Source: Hyphomonadaceae bacterium (GTDB taxonomy: Bacteria; Pseudomonadota; Alphaproteobacteria; Caulobacterales; Hyphomonadaceae). From it: a stretch of 64,000 nt of DNA. Under the pieces are notes generated by a model. It had not been told where the DNA came from, ran no database searches, and saw nothing but the letters and a program-made list of their open reading frames with translations. The stretch lies in NCBI GenBank assembly GCA_016714495.1, contig JADKDU010000001.1, positions 1-64,000 of the forward strand, read 5' to 3'. Below, piece by piece: positions 15,801 through 24,231 of the stretch. Each line of letters opens with the position of its first letter. The first letter of the stretch is position 1. A program made the translations under genes and the position numbers.

Positions 15801-18248
15801 ATGCTTGCGAAGTCTGACCTTCCGATTGAGGACGTGATCCCTGAGATCGTCGCCGCGCTGCGCGATGCTACGCGGCTGGTGATCTCGGCGCCCCCCGGCG
15901 CTGGCAAGACGACGCGGGTTCCGCTCACGCTACTTGATGAAAGCTGGATTGGCGGGCGCAAGCTGATCCTTGTCGAACCCCGCCGGATCGCCGCCCGCGC
16001 CGCAGCCGAACGCATGGCGGCGAGTGTGGGCGAACGCGTCGGTCAGACCATCGGCCTGCGCTCTCGCCTCGATGTACGCACGTCTAAGGGGTCGCGTATC
16101 GAGGTCGTCACCGAGGGCGTGTTCAGCCGCATGATCCTGTCCGACCCGGCGCTGGAGGGCATTGCCGGCGTGATCTTCGACGAATTCCACGAACGCTCGC
16201 TCGACGCCGATGAGGGGCTGGCCTTCGCGCTTGATGCGCAGGGCGTGCTCCGCGATGATCTCCGCATCGTGCTGATGTCGGCGACGCTGCCGGGAAACCT
16301 GACGCAGGACTTTTTTGCAGCGCCCGTGATCGAAAGCCTCGGCCGTGCTTGGCCCGTCGAGACACGCTATCTCGGCTATGAGCCTCGCCAGCGCCTTGAG
16401 GATCAGGTCGCCGCCGCCATCCGCAAGGCGCTTTACGAAGGGGATGGCTCGATACTCGCCTTCCTCCCCGGCGTCGCGGAGATCCAGCGTACGGTCGATC
16501 GTATCGGTCCGGTTGCTGACAATGTGCACATCACGCCGCTTTACGGCGCGCTGACGCCGCAGGAGCAGAATGAGGCGATCGCGCCGGTGGCGAAGGGTAT
16601 GCGGAAAGTCGTCGTCGCGACCGACGTCGCCGAAAGCGCCGTCACCATTGAAGGCGTGCGCGTGGTGGTCGATTGCGGTTTCGCGCGCGTGCCGCGATTT
16701 GACCCGGGGCTAGGCGCGTCGCGGCTGGAGACGGTGCGCGTCGCGGTGGCCAATGCCGACCAGCGCCGCGGTCGTGCGGGCCGCACGGGGCCGGGTGTGT
16801 GTTACCGCCTGTGGCGCGAGGCCGAGATGCGCGGCTTTGCAGCCTCCCCCTCGCCCGAGATCGACAATGCCGATCTGACCGGGCTGGCGCTGGATATGGC
16901 GCGCTGGGGCGCGAAGTCGCCGGCGGATCTGCGCTGGCTGAACCCACCGCGCGAGGCGGCGTGGCGGCACGCGCGCAATATCCTGACGAACGGCGGCGCG
17001 ATGGGTGCGGATGGCGAACTAACATCGCTCGGCAAGCGCATCGGCGAGCTGGCCTTGCCGCCGCGACTGGCGCTGATGGTCTTGCGCGCCGCGGAACACG
17101 GCGATGCGAAGCTGGCTTCGGAAGTCGCGGCCATAATGAGCGAGCGCGATCTGGGCGGGCGTTCGGTGGATCTTGATGAGCGGTTGGTGCGGTTCCGAAG
17201 CGAGAATGGGCAGCGTGCGAAGGCGATGCGGGAGCTTGCAGGGCGCTGGGCGAAGTCGGCGGGCGGCAAGGCGGATGGAGGGAGTTCGGCTGCGGCCGTG
17301 CTGGCGCTCGGGTTCCCGGAGCGGATTGCGAAGCTGCGCGGCGCGTCGGCGGGGCGGTTTGTGATGGCGGGCGGGCGCGGTGCGATGCTGGACGAAACCG
17401 ATCCGCTGGCGCAGCAGCAATGGCTGACCGTCGCGGACATGACGGGATCGGGGCCTGACCTGCGCATCACGCTGGCGGCTCGGTTGTCTGAGGAAGAGGC
17501 GCTAGACTCCGGCGCCGTCGAGACGCGCGAAGAAGCGAAGTATGATGCGGCAGCGCGACGCGTGCGCGCACGCAGAACGCGGCGGATTGGATCGATCGTG
17601 CTGGAGGAAACGCCGCTGCCTTCGCCCCCAGCCGAGCTGGTTCGTGAGGCGTTACTCGAAGCCATCCGCGAAAGCGGCTTCACGCTGCTGAAAAACGCCA
17701 GTCCTCTTGAAAGCATGATCCACCGTATCGACCTGCTTGCAAAAACCATCGGCCATCCTTGGCCGCAGGATTTCCGCGCCTCCCTTGTTGAACGTCTCGA
17801 TGAGTGGTTAGGCCCGCTACTGGCGGGCCCGGCTTCGCTCGACACGCTCGACGGCGGCCAGATCGCCGACGCCGCGCTTACGTTTCTCGATTGGCCGCTG
17901 CCCCGCGATCTCGCCCGTCTCGCCCCCCTCCGGTGGGAGACCCCGGTCGGCCGCAGCGTCGAGATCGACTACGCCGCAGAGGGCGGGCCGCGTGTCGAGT
18001 GCAAGGTGCAGGAGGCATATGGGCTGTCGGTGCATCCTGCGCTGGCGGACGGGCGCATTCCGTTGACGGTTGCGTTGCTGTCACCTGCGTTTCGGCCGGT
18101 AGCGGTGACGAAAGATGTGCCGGCGTTCTGGCGCGGCGGCTATCACGACATGCGCAAGGACATGAAGGGTCGTTATCCGAAGCATGACTGGCCGGATGAT
18201 CCCGCTGCGGCAGCGCCGACCTCGCGGGCCAAGCCGCGCCAAAGCTAA
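15801..18248 (+). CDS. hrpB: ATP-dependent helicase HrpB
   Basis: DEAH-box RNA-helicase-like protein of 815 residues, normal for HrpB. Walker A is SAPPGAGKTTRVPL, the DEAH-type box is FDEFHERS, motif III is MSATLPG, and motif VI is QRRGRAGRTGPGVCYRL. After the HA2 region, the C-terminal HrpB domain shows RNASPLESMIHRIDLL-like sequence (here KNASPLESMIHRIDL) and WPQDFRASLVERLDEWLGPLL. Its cellular role is poorly known in general; homologues are widespread in proteobacteria. It follows mntP closely. Confidence 0.95.
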   Translation: MLAKSDLPIEDVIPEIVAALRDATRLVISAPPGAGKTTRVPLTLLDESWIGGRKLILVEPRRIAARAAAERMAASVGERVGQTIGLRSRLDVRTSKGSRIEVVTEGVFSRMILSDPALEGIAGVIFDEFHERSLDADEGLAFALDAQGVLRDDLRIVLMSATLPGNLTQDFFAAPVIESLGRAWPVETRYLGYEPRQRLEDQVAAAIRKALYEGDGSILAFLPGVAEIQRTVDRIGPVADNVHITPLYGALTPQEQNEAIAPVAKGMRKVVVATDVAESAVTIEGVRVVVDCGFARVPRFDPGLGASRLETVRVAVANADQRRGRAGRTGPGVCYRLWREAEMRGFAASPSPEIDNADLTGLALDMARWGAKSPADLRWLNPPREAAWRHARNILTNGGAMGADGELTSLGKRIGELALPPRLALMVLRAAEHGDAKLASEVAAIMSERDLGGRSVDLDERLVRFRSENGQRAKAMRELAGRWAKSAGGKADGGSSAAAVLALGFPERIAKLRGASAGRFVMAGGRGAMLDETDPLAQQQWLTVADMTGSGPDLRITLAARLSEEEALDSGAVETREEAKYDAAARRVRARRTRRIGSIVLEETPLPSPPAELVREALLEAIRESGFTLLKNASPLESMIHRIDLLAKTIGHPWPQDFRASLVERLDEWLGPLLAGPASLDTLDGGQIADAALTFLDWPLPRDLARLAPLRWETPVGRSVEIDYAAEGGPRVECKVQEAYGLSVHPALADGRIPLTVALLSPAFRPVAVTKDVPAFWRGGYHDMRKDMKGRYPKHDWPDDPAAAAPTSRAKPRQS

Positions 18249-18249
18249 G

Positions 18250-18573
18250 TCAGAACTTGCGCTGGCCGGAGACGGTTTCGAAAAACATCCGCCAGTCCCC
18301 CATGAGACTCCAGAGCGGATACTTAAATGTGGCCGGCCTGTTCTTCTCGAAAAAGAAATGGCCGACCCAAGCGAAGCCATAGCCGATGACCGGCATCGCC
18401 AGCAGCCACCAGGGATTCATCGTGACGATGGCGGTGACGAGACACACCAGCACCAGCGCCGAGCCGACGATGTGAATGCGCCGACAGGTTCCGTTGGAAT
18501 GCTCGTGAATATAGAAAGGGTAGAAGTCGGAGAACGACTTGTAGGGCGCGTTGGACTCAGCGGGCGTGGACAT
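18250..18573 (-). CDS. DUF962/Mpo1-like membrane protein
   Basis: A 107-residue protein with the DUF962 pattern: SFSDFYPFYIHEHSNGTCRRIHIVG, two hydrophobic segments (LVLVCLVTAIVTMNPWWLLAMPVIGYGFAWVGHFFFE, given here as LVLVCLVTAIVTMN and WWLLAMPVIGYGFAWVGHFF) and KNRPATFKYPLWSLMGDWRMF. Conserved His residues (H-E-H, R-I-H, G-H-F-F-F-E) match the family, whose yeast member Mpo1 is an iron-dependent dioxygenase of fatty-acid alpha-oxidation. Activity here is inference. It is convergent with hrpB, whose stop is 1 base away. Confidence 0.88.
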   Translation of the reverse strand: MSTPAESNAPYKSFSDFYPFYIHEHSNGTCRRIHIVGSALVLVCLVTAIVTMNPWWLLAMPVIGYGFAWVGHFFFEKNRPATFKYPLWSLMGDWRMFFETVSGQRKF

Positions 18574-18785
18574 GGCGCATCATCGCCCGTTTTCCGCGGG
18601 CTTCAAGATCAGCTGATCTGCAGCGGGGGAAGGGGCCTGGAAGGCTTCAACATGACCGTTTTATTGCGGCTGGGGGCGGCTTTGGCAGAGAATTTTGGCC
18701 CGATGAATTGAGCATTAACGAAAAAGTCAGCTTGTTGGCTTGAGCCTTGCTGCATGGTTCGCAGGAGCCATCAAGGATGGAGCCC

Positions 18786-19013
18786 ATGACTGCGTACGAG
18801 CAGCTTGCCCGCCGGTATTGCGCCCTCATCGGAGAGGACGCTGATGACCGCATCGACGGTGTTCCGGTCTGGCGTATAGCCATGGCCGACCTCGAGGCCG
18901 CAATGAATGCGCTGGATACGTTCGGCCTCGATACCAGGACGACCTTCCACGAAATCGCAGAGGCGACTGACCAGCCCAAGCCCAAAGGCTTTTTCATCCG
19001 GCGTGTCGCCTAG
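18786..19013 (+). CDS. Small hypothetical protein
   Basis: A 75-residue protein beginning MTAYEQLARRYCALIGEDADD from the ATG at 18786, with AAGGATGGAG upstream as ribosome-binding site. It is acidic and helical (MADLEAAMNALDTFGLDTRTTFHEIAEAT), with no membrane segment and no family recognised. Its stop overlaps the end of the convergent RyR-domain gene by 4 bases. Codon usage and the ribosome-binding site make it a likely gene. Confidence 0.6.
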   Translation: MTAYEQLARRYCALIGEDADDRIDGVPVWRIAMADLEAAMNALDTFGLDTRTTFHEIAEATDQPKPKGFFIRRVA

Positions 19014-20893
19014 GTCCGCCTCTTGCCGCCCGGCGCCTTGCCTTCAAGCAGCGTGCGCGTTGTGCGGATAACCGTGTAGTCCTTCTTCTTCGACGTCTCG
19101 TCGAGAGCAGCAAACGGGATCAGGTCTGGCCGCTGCCGAGCATAGTCGTCACGCTCTCCCTTCCGCCAGCCATCGAGATAGCGGTCGAGCATCCAGCGGC
19201 GATGCTCCAGCTCGCCAAGCATGCGCATGCGATCAGCCGTCTCGCCTGCAAGCGCTGCATCCGGATCGCCCGGCAGAAAACTGGCGGCGGGTGGAAGGTC
19301 GTGTGTTCCCCATCCACCCTTTTGGCCATCGAGCCAGGCGCCGAGGTCGAAGCCCGCCGCATGAGCCTTGGCTCGCATGTGCGCAGCCACGCGCCGATTG
19401 GAGACGCGCAACTGGTCAGGCAGGATTTCCCAAGGCTGGCTTTCGCGCTCGCTCTGGCGTTCGTACTCCCTGTGAAAGCGCTGCGCCTGTCCATCGAGAT
19501 CCTTCTCGAGCAGGCCCGCGCCATCAAAAGCTTCTGGCCACGAGCCGAACGATACGACGCGCAGATCGCAGAGCCGCCCTTCGGTCTGCGCCTGCTGCTC
19601 GAGCAGGACACGCTCCTTCGATGAGGCGGCGCCGCCGAGATGGCCGGCGCCCTGACGAACCGACGCGAGACCTGCGCCATGCTGGGCGCAGACGAAGACT
19701 GGAGCGCGGAAGAGCTTCTCCTGCGTCGCCATGGCGCGCAACGCCAGCGCAAGGCCAAGCGGACGGCGCTCCAGATCGACAGCAATGTAGACCGCGCAGA
19801 TTTCCGAAGCTCCCGAGCGTTCTCGGATGAAGGCGAACAACTTGTCGTCGTTGAGACGGAAGTCGCCTTCGAAGAAGCCGAAGTCGATGTGCGTTCCATC
19901 GTCTGCAGCCGAGGCGTCCCTAGGCGCGCAGAGATCGGGATGGCGGCTGCGGAAATCCGTTTCCAGGCGATTTGCCTGCGGATCAACTACAGTCACCATC
20001 ATTTCCGGGGTAAGCGGCGAGACGCTGGTGACGATGAACTCGCGGGCGACGGACTGGCCGACCTGTCCGAAACCAACGATGAGAATGTGTTGGGCTGGAG
20101 CTTTGAGTTTTTCCGCCAGAAGGAAGGGCGGATGCGCCAACATGACGTGACGTGCGGCGCCGCCAGCATAGGAGAACGCCGTCAGTTTTGCCGTGGGCGC
20201 TTCGCGGCTGAGCCGATCGCGCATCCACGGATCGGTGATGTGAGCGACGACTTCGGCCTTGCGGCAGGTGCGGGCGATGGCCTGTGCGGTCTGCCATGTG
20301 TCGGCGTCGTCGCCTTCGTCCACGAGGATGCGCCTGGCGCGCGCAGCGGCGGCGACGCGAAGCTGGTTATGGAGCGTGCCGGAGCGCGCGTATGTGGCGA
20401 GGCGTTTGGCGGTAGGTTGGCGCTCGTCTGCCAGACGGATGGCGCGGCGCTTGTCGAAAAGCGTGGCATGATTGCCGGCATATTCGACCGCGGCAGGACC
20501 AGCGCCAATGATAACGTCGTGATTGTTCGAGTTGAACCGAAACCACATTGCATGCAAATGCGATCCGATTGCGTAGAGCAACAGACGGACGCCCAGCAAG
20601 ATCGACGACGCGACGCCCAATGCGCGCGCCATCTCAAGCGGCCATTTCCCAGCGTGGTCCATCGTTTCGTAATAGATGTCCGACAGCAGCAACACCTTGA
20701 TGGTGCGCACCGTGATGTCGGTAATGCGCATGTAGAGCGGGTCCTGCGTCACATCCGGCTCGAACGTCCAGCCATAGGCGGCTAGCGCCAGCGCGACCGC
20801 GCCGAAGAGGATTGCCAGGCCGGTGATTGCGGTCAGGAAGAGCGAACGGCGCGTGGCCGGGCGTCCGCTAACTCCGGCTTCTGACTCGGCCAT
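19010..20893 (-). CDS. Membrane protein with TrkA-N/RCK-like NAD-binding regions and a C-terminal RyR domain
   Basis: About 627 residues from the ATG at 20893, which has GGGGAG upstream; the frame also allows 20917. Two hydrophobic segments lie in the first ~140 residues (LFLTAITGLAILFGAVALAL; ASSILLGVRLLLYAIGSHL). Two nucleotide-binding folds follow, with HDVIIGAGPAAVEYAG and HILIVGFGQVGQSVAREF, as in potassium-channel regulatory domains. The C-terminus has the ryanodine-receptor repeat signature ELEHRRWMLDRYLDGWRKGE ... HPDL-like RPDLIPF ... KKKDYTVIR. No pore motif is visible, so it is a sensor or regulator rather than an obvious channel. The next gene across the divergent promoter also has an RyR domain. 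Function unknown. Confidence 0.82.
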   Translation of the reverse strand: MAESEAGVSGRPATRRSLFLTAITGLAILFGAVALALAAYGWTFEPDVTQDPLYMRITDITVRTIKVLLLSDIYYETMDHAGKWPLEMARALGVASSILLGVRLLLYAIGSHLHAMWFRFNSNNHDVIIGAGPAAVEYAGNHATLFDKRRAIRLADERQPTAKRLATYARSGTLHNQLRVAAAARARRILVDEGDDADTWQTAQAIARTCRKAEVVAHITDPWMRDRLSREAPTAKLTAFSYAGGAARHVMLAHPPFLLAEKLKAPAQHILIVGFGQVGQSVAREFIVTSVSPLTPEMMVTVVDPQANRLETDFRSRHPDLCAPRDASAADDGTHIDFGFFEGDFRLNDDKLFAFIRERSGASEICAVYIAVDLERRPLGLALALRAMATQEKLFRAPVFVCAQHGAGLASVRQGAGHLGGAASSKERVLLEQQAQTEGRLCDLRVVSFGSWPEAFDGAGLLEKDLDGQAQRFHREYERQSERESQPWEILPDQLRVSNRRVAAHMRAKAHAAGFDLGAWLDGQKGGWGTHDLPPAASFLPGDPDAALAGETADRMRMLGELEHRRWMLDRYLDGWRKGERDDYARQRPDLIPFAALDETSKKKDYTVIRTTRTLLEGKAPGGKRRT

Positions 20894-21028
20894 CACCACT
20901 CCCCGAACACACGGCACGCTAAGCCAGCCTAAGACGAACGCAAGCGGCGACGACAGGCTACAAAGCAGCGAAATCGCGTGCTAAGGGGCGCACCCATCTT
21001 ATCGCTAAGGGGCGGCGGCGGAGACGAC

Positions 21029-21397
21029 ATGACGAAAATCAGTGACGCATCCGCAATGAAAGTCGCCCTTGTGATGCATGAGAGCGTGCGCGCTTGGCAA
21101 AAGGCCAACGGCCAGCCCATAGCGCCCACCTGGGGTCGCGCGCCGAAATGGATGAAAGCCTCCTCCGTCGAGGCGGTAAAGTGGCGCCTGATCAACCCGA
21201 ACGCGAGTATTTCCGCCCAACATGACCGCTGGATGGATGAGAAGAAGAAGGATGGCTGGAAGTTCGGCCGCACGAAAAGCGGCGTCAAGAAAACGCATCC
21301 GATGCTGGTGCCCTATGGCGACCTGCCCGAAGTCGAGCGGCGCAAGGATGCGCTGGTCAACGCCGTCGTCGATGCGCTGGCCAGGCCCATGCGCTAG
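21029..21397 (+). CDS. Stand-alone RyR-domain protein
   Basis: About 122 residues from the ATG at 21029, almost entirely one RyR repeat: ALVMHESVRAWQKANGQP, then HDRWMDEKKKDGWKFGRTKSG, then THPMLVPYGDLPEVERRKDAL. The H-x-x-W...K-x-x-G-W-x-(Y/F)-G...HP-x-L-x-P-Y-x-x-L...KD pattern is the classic repeat. It diverges from the large RyR/TrkA-N gene with 135 bases between starts and ends 4 bases into the convergent CoA-transferase gene. The N-terminal extension back to 20978 is not needed. RyR repeats in bacteria have no settled role, although ligand binding is a reasonable guess. Confidence 0.85.
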   Translation: MTKISDASAMKVALVMHESVRAWQKANGQPIAPTWGRAPKWMKASSVEAVKWRLINPNASISAQHDRWMDEKKKDGWKFGRTKSGVKKTHPMLVPYGDLPEVERRKDALVNAVVDALARPMR

Positions 21398-22650
21398 CCA
21401 GCCTTGCGGTCATCCGGCTTTTTGGCGGCGGCTGCGATACGTTCCGCATCCGCATCGCTGAAGCCGAGTTCCTTCAGAACTTCGATTGTGTGCTCGCCAA
21501 GCAGAGGCGGTTCGCGGCGGATATCTGCGGGCGTGCCCGCGAACTTTACCGGATGCTCGAGGGCGATGTACGGGAAGCCCGCCGGATGCTGGCGCTCATG
21601 GATGAAGCCGGTGCCGCGCAGGTGCTCGTCTTCGAGTACTTCCGGCAACGTGGCGCAGCGGGCGGCGGGAATGTCGGCTTCCTCGAGCAGGGCGAGCCAT
21701 TCGTCGGTGGTCTTGGTGGCGGCGACCTCGCCGACTAGCTGGTATAGCGCACCGATATTGACCGTGCGTGCAGTGTAGGTGGAGAAGCGCGGATCGGCGG
21801 TCATTATCTCGGGCCGCCCGCCGAGTTCGAAGAAGGTTTTCCACTGTATGTCGGAGTACGGCATGATGCCGATAAAGCCGTCCTTGGTCGGGTATGGCAT
21901 GCGGTTCGGGCTGGACGAGCGCGTGTAGGCCATCTGCGCCATCGGTGGGATGAAGGTGTGGCCGTAGAGATTTTCGACCATGTTGAACGCGGTGAAGGCT
22001 TCAAGCATTGGCGCTTCGATGAATTGGCCTCTCCCGCTGGTTGCCTTGGCGTAGAGGCCGGCGATCACGGCGTAAGCGGCGTGGAGGCCCGAGACCTTGT
22101 CCGCCATCAGCGCGGGCATGTAGCGCGGCGGGCCGCCGTCGCGGACGTGGAACAGGTCTGCGATGCCTGAGCCGGCCTGGATGAGGTCGTCATAGGCGGG
22201 CTTACCCTCATGCTTGCCGCCGGCGCCATAGCCAGCGCAATGAACATAGATGAGGTCTTCGCGAATCTTCCTCAGTTCATCATAGCCGAGGCCCAGACGC
22301 CTCAGGCCATCCATGCGGACATTGGTGAAGAACACGTCGGACCGCTTCACGAGGCGACGCAGCGCTTCCATGCCGTCTTCGCTCTTCAGGTCGAGCAGGA
22401 TGGCGCGCTTGTTCCGGTTGCAGCCCATGTAGATGGCGCCCATGCCGGGAGCGGGCGATGGACCAGCATGGCGCATGATGTCACCCGTACCGTTCTCGAC
22501 CTTCACCACATCAGCGCCCATGTCGCCCAGCAGTTGGGTCGCATACGGGCCGAGTACGACGGTCGAGAGGTCGAGGATCCTGACGCCAGCGAGTGGGCCC
22601 GTCGAAGGCAAGGTCAAAGCGTTTCTCCAAAGCTGCTTCGAGGCGGCCAT
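21394..22650 (-). CDS. Family III CoA-transferase (CaiB/BaiF type)
   Basis: A 418-residue formyl-CoA-transferase-like enzyme that moves CoA between carboxylic acids. Family signatures are GPLAGVRILDLSTVVLGPYATQLLGDMGADVVKVE, written here in two pieces (GPLAGVRILDLSTVVLGPY and QLLGDMGADVVKVE), NRNKRAILLDLKS, DVFFTNVR and the catalytic Asp region KPAYDDLIQAGSG. The end is EHTIEVLKELGFSDADAERI. Substrate not deducible. It stands alone between the RyR gene and irr. Confidence 0.92.
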   Translation of the reverse strand: MAASKQLWRNALTLPSTGPLAGVRILDLSTVVLGPYATQLLGDMGADVVKVENGTGDIMRHAGPSPAPGMGAIYMGCNRNKRAILLDLKSEDGMEALRRLVKRSDVFFTNVRMDGLRRLGLGYDELRKIREDLIYVHCAGYGAGGKHEGKPAYDDLIQAGSGIADLFHVRDGGPPRYMPALMADKVSGLHAAYAVIAGLYAKATSGRGQFIEAPMLEAFTAFNMVENLYGHTFIPPMAQMAYTRSSSPNRMPYPTKDGFIGIMPYSDIQWKTFFELGGRPEIMTADPRFSTYTARTVNIGALYQLVGEVAATKTTDEWLALLEEADIPAARCATLPEVLEDEHLRGTGFIHERQHPAGFPYIALEHPVKFAGTPADIRREPPLLGEHTIEVLKELGFSDADAERIAAAAKKPDDRKAG

Positions 22651-22775
22651 TTCATGGTTTCCGACCTATCATCAGCCGGGCCGGTGAATCCATGGCGCGT
22701 CGATCCGGGCTGATTGCCCAAGGTTTGTGCGGCTTTTTCGCCTGCCCGGCGCGAAACCCTTGCTTTCGTGACAAA

Positions 22776-22790
22776 CTAGAACCATTCTAG
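22776..22790. promoter_or_regulatory. Irr/ICE-like operator at the irr start
   Basis: Perfect inverted repeat CTAGAA-CCA-TTCTAG, ending 6 bases before the irr ATG. It shares the RGAA-N3-TTCY core with palindromes upstream of katG and ahpC, so autoregulation is likely. No ribosome-binding site fits between it and the ATG, which suggests a leaderless or weakly led message. Confidence 0.65.
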
Positions 22791-22796
22791 CAAATT

Positions 22797-23204
22797 ATGA
22801 CCCTCGTTAACCGCCTTCAATCCGCTGGCCTGCGAGCAACTCCCAAGCGGATCGCGATTGGCAGCCTGTTGTTCGACGGTATGGATCGCCACGTCACGGC
22901 TGACGATGTCGCCGCGCTTGCGCGCAAGAGCGGCGTGCGGGTCTCGCTGGCGACGGTCTACAACACACTGAACCAGTTCGTGGCCGCCGGCCTGATGAAG
23001 CGCATCACGCTGGATACGGACCGCACCTATTTCGACACCAACGTGTCGGATCACCACCACCTCTTCTTCGAAGAGAATGGCGTGCTGCACGATATCCCCG
23101 GCGATACGGTGCGCGTGGAGGGCCTGCCCCCGATCCCGACGGGCTCGAAGGTGCGCTCGGTGGAAGTCATCGTTCGCATGACGGGCGCGAAGGCGAAGCG
23201 CTAG
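22797..23204 (+). CDS. irr: Fur-family regulator of the Irr type
   Basis: A 135-residue Fur-superfamily repressor. The winged helix includes RATPKRIAIGSLLF and VSLATVYNTLNQFVAAGLM. The dimerisation domain has SDHHHLFFEENG (HHH at ~86-88) and SVEVIVRM, but none of the CxxC pairs of Fur/PerR/Zur. That profile matches Irr of alphaproteobacteria, which responds to haem/iron and in some species to peroxide. Its own upstream operator and matching sites at katG and ahpC suggest that here it controls peroxide defence. Irr and PerR roles cannot be separated by sequence reading alone. Confidence 0.85.
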   Translation: MTLVNRLQSAGLRATPKRIAIGSLLFDGMDRHVTADDVAALARKSGVRVSLATVYNTLNQFVAAGLMKRITLDTDRTYFDTNVSDHHHLFFEENGVLHDIPGDTVRVEGLPPIPTGSKVRSVEVIVRMTGAKAKR

Positions 23205-23228
23205 GTTCGCTTCGCCGACGTTTCAATC

Positions 23229-24167
23229 TCATTTTACGCTAAGCATGCTTCGCAGCGTCGAGGCTTCTATGTCCCAAGCTTCCGAACCGGGCGAGATGAG
23301 CTCAACGTGGCCTGTGTTTAGAACAACCGCCACATCCGCATTATCGCCCGCGGCTTTGGCGCGCCGCGTGTAGCCTTCACCCAGGACGGGCGGCGCGATG
23401 GTGTCTTCATGGCCGTTGACGCTGACCTGGCGCACCTTCAGCGGCAGCATTTCGGCGGGCGAGGTGTCTGACAGCACTTCGGCGCGTGTTGAGCTGATGT
23501 CACCGACAAGCTGATCAAAGATGTCAGCCAGGCACTCGCGCTGCGTCACGCTACGCGACGCCTTAAGATCAGCAAGGCCGCCGGAATTGACGACGCCGAC
23601 AAGCTTGAGCGGATTGTCCATGCGCATAGGACTGTTTGCAGGCAGCTTGTGACGCGCGGCCGCCCACAGAGCAAGATGACCGCCGGCGGAATGCCCAAAG
23701 GCGGCAACGCGATTGAGATCGAGATTGTATTGCGCGGCCTGATCACGCAGCGCATCTGCTGCGTGCGCCACATCGAGGAATGTTCCGGGATAGCCGCCGC
23801 CGTCTTCATCAACGCCACGATACTCGATGTTCCACACAGCAAGACCCTGCTTGCGGAGATCTTCTGCAGCCCAGTTCATAAGCGTGCGGTCGGCGATGAG
23901 TTTCTGCCAGCAGCCGCCATGGACCATGAGCACAACAGGAAACGGACCAACGCCTTCGGGCAGCCAGAGATCAGCGACGTTGGTAGCGCCCGGTCCCCAC
24001 TGGATAGCGTGAGTGGCCGAGACCGGGGGGCGGCTTTCGAGATCGTTCCACGTCATCACGCGGGTCACGGGCGGCGTCTCCTGTGATGCGGACGCCGCGG
24101 GCGGCGCTTCGGGTGGGGTGCAGGCTGCCAAGGCGGCGAGACAAACGAGAGCAAGCGTGTGACGCAT
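23229..24167 (-). CDS. Alpha/beta-hydrolase lipoprotein with HGGxW motif
   Basis: 312 residues from the ATG at 24167 (MRHTLALVCLAALAAC, a lipoprotein signal with lipobox Cys). The open frame runs further upstream over the kynU start, but that part is not coding-like. The hydrolase core has the oxyanion motif MVHGGCW, the nucleophile elbow FGHSAGGHLALW, and a late His in NTGHVELI; an Asp in NGHEDTIAP may complete the triad. The HGGxW class includes arylformamidases. The gene is divergent from kynureninase with starts 64 bases apart, so a kynurenine-formamidase-like role is possible, but the lipoprotein signal argues for an exported enzyme. Confidence 0.85.
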   Translation of the reverse strand: MRHTLALVCLAALAACTPPEAPPAASASQETPPVTRVMTWNDLESRPPVSATHAIQWGPGATNVADLWLPEGVGPFPVVLMVHGGCWQKLIADRTLMNWAAEDLRKQGLAVWNIEYRGVDEDGGGYPGTFLDVAHAADALRDQAAQYNLDLNRVAAFGHSAGGHLALWAAARHKLPANSPMRMDNPLKLVGVVNSGGLADLKASRSVTQRECLADIFDQLVGDISSTRAEVLSDTSPAEMLPLKVRQVSVNGHEDTIAPPVLGEGYTRRAKAAGDNADVAVVLNTGHVELISPGSEAWDIEASTLRSMLSVK

Positions 24168-24231
24168 GTGGATCGTGTGGCTTGGCCGGTTCACCATTGC
24201 AAGAGGGGCGCTGCCCGTCGCAAATGGCGGC

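Noticed and set aside
16802..17845. 347-codon leftward frame over hrpB
   Set aside because: Low-complexity Ser/Arg/Ala composition, antisense of hrpB.
19640..20785. 381-codon rightward frame over the RyR/TrkA-N gene
   Set aside because: Antisense shadow; the leftward frame carries NAD-binding and RyR motifs.
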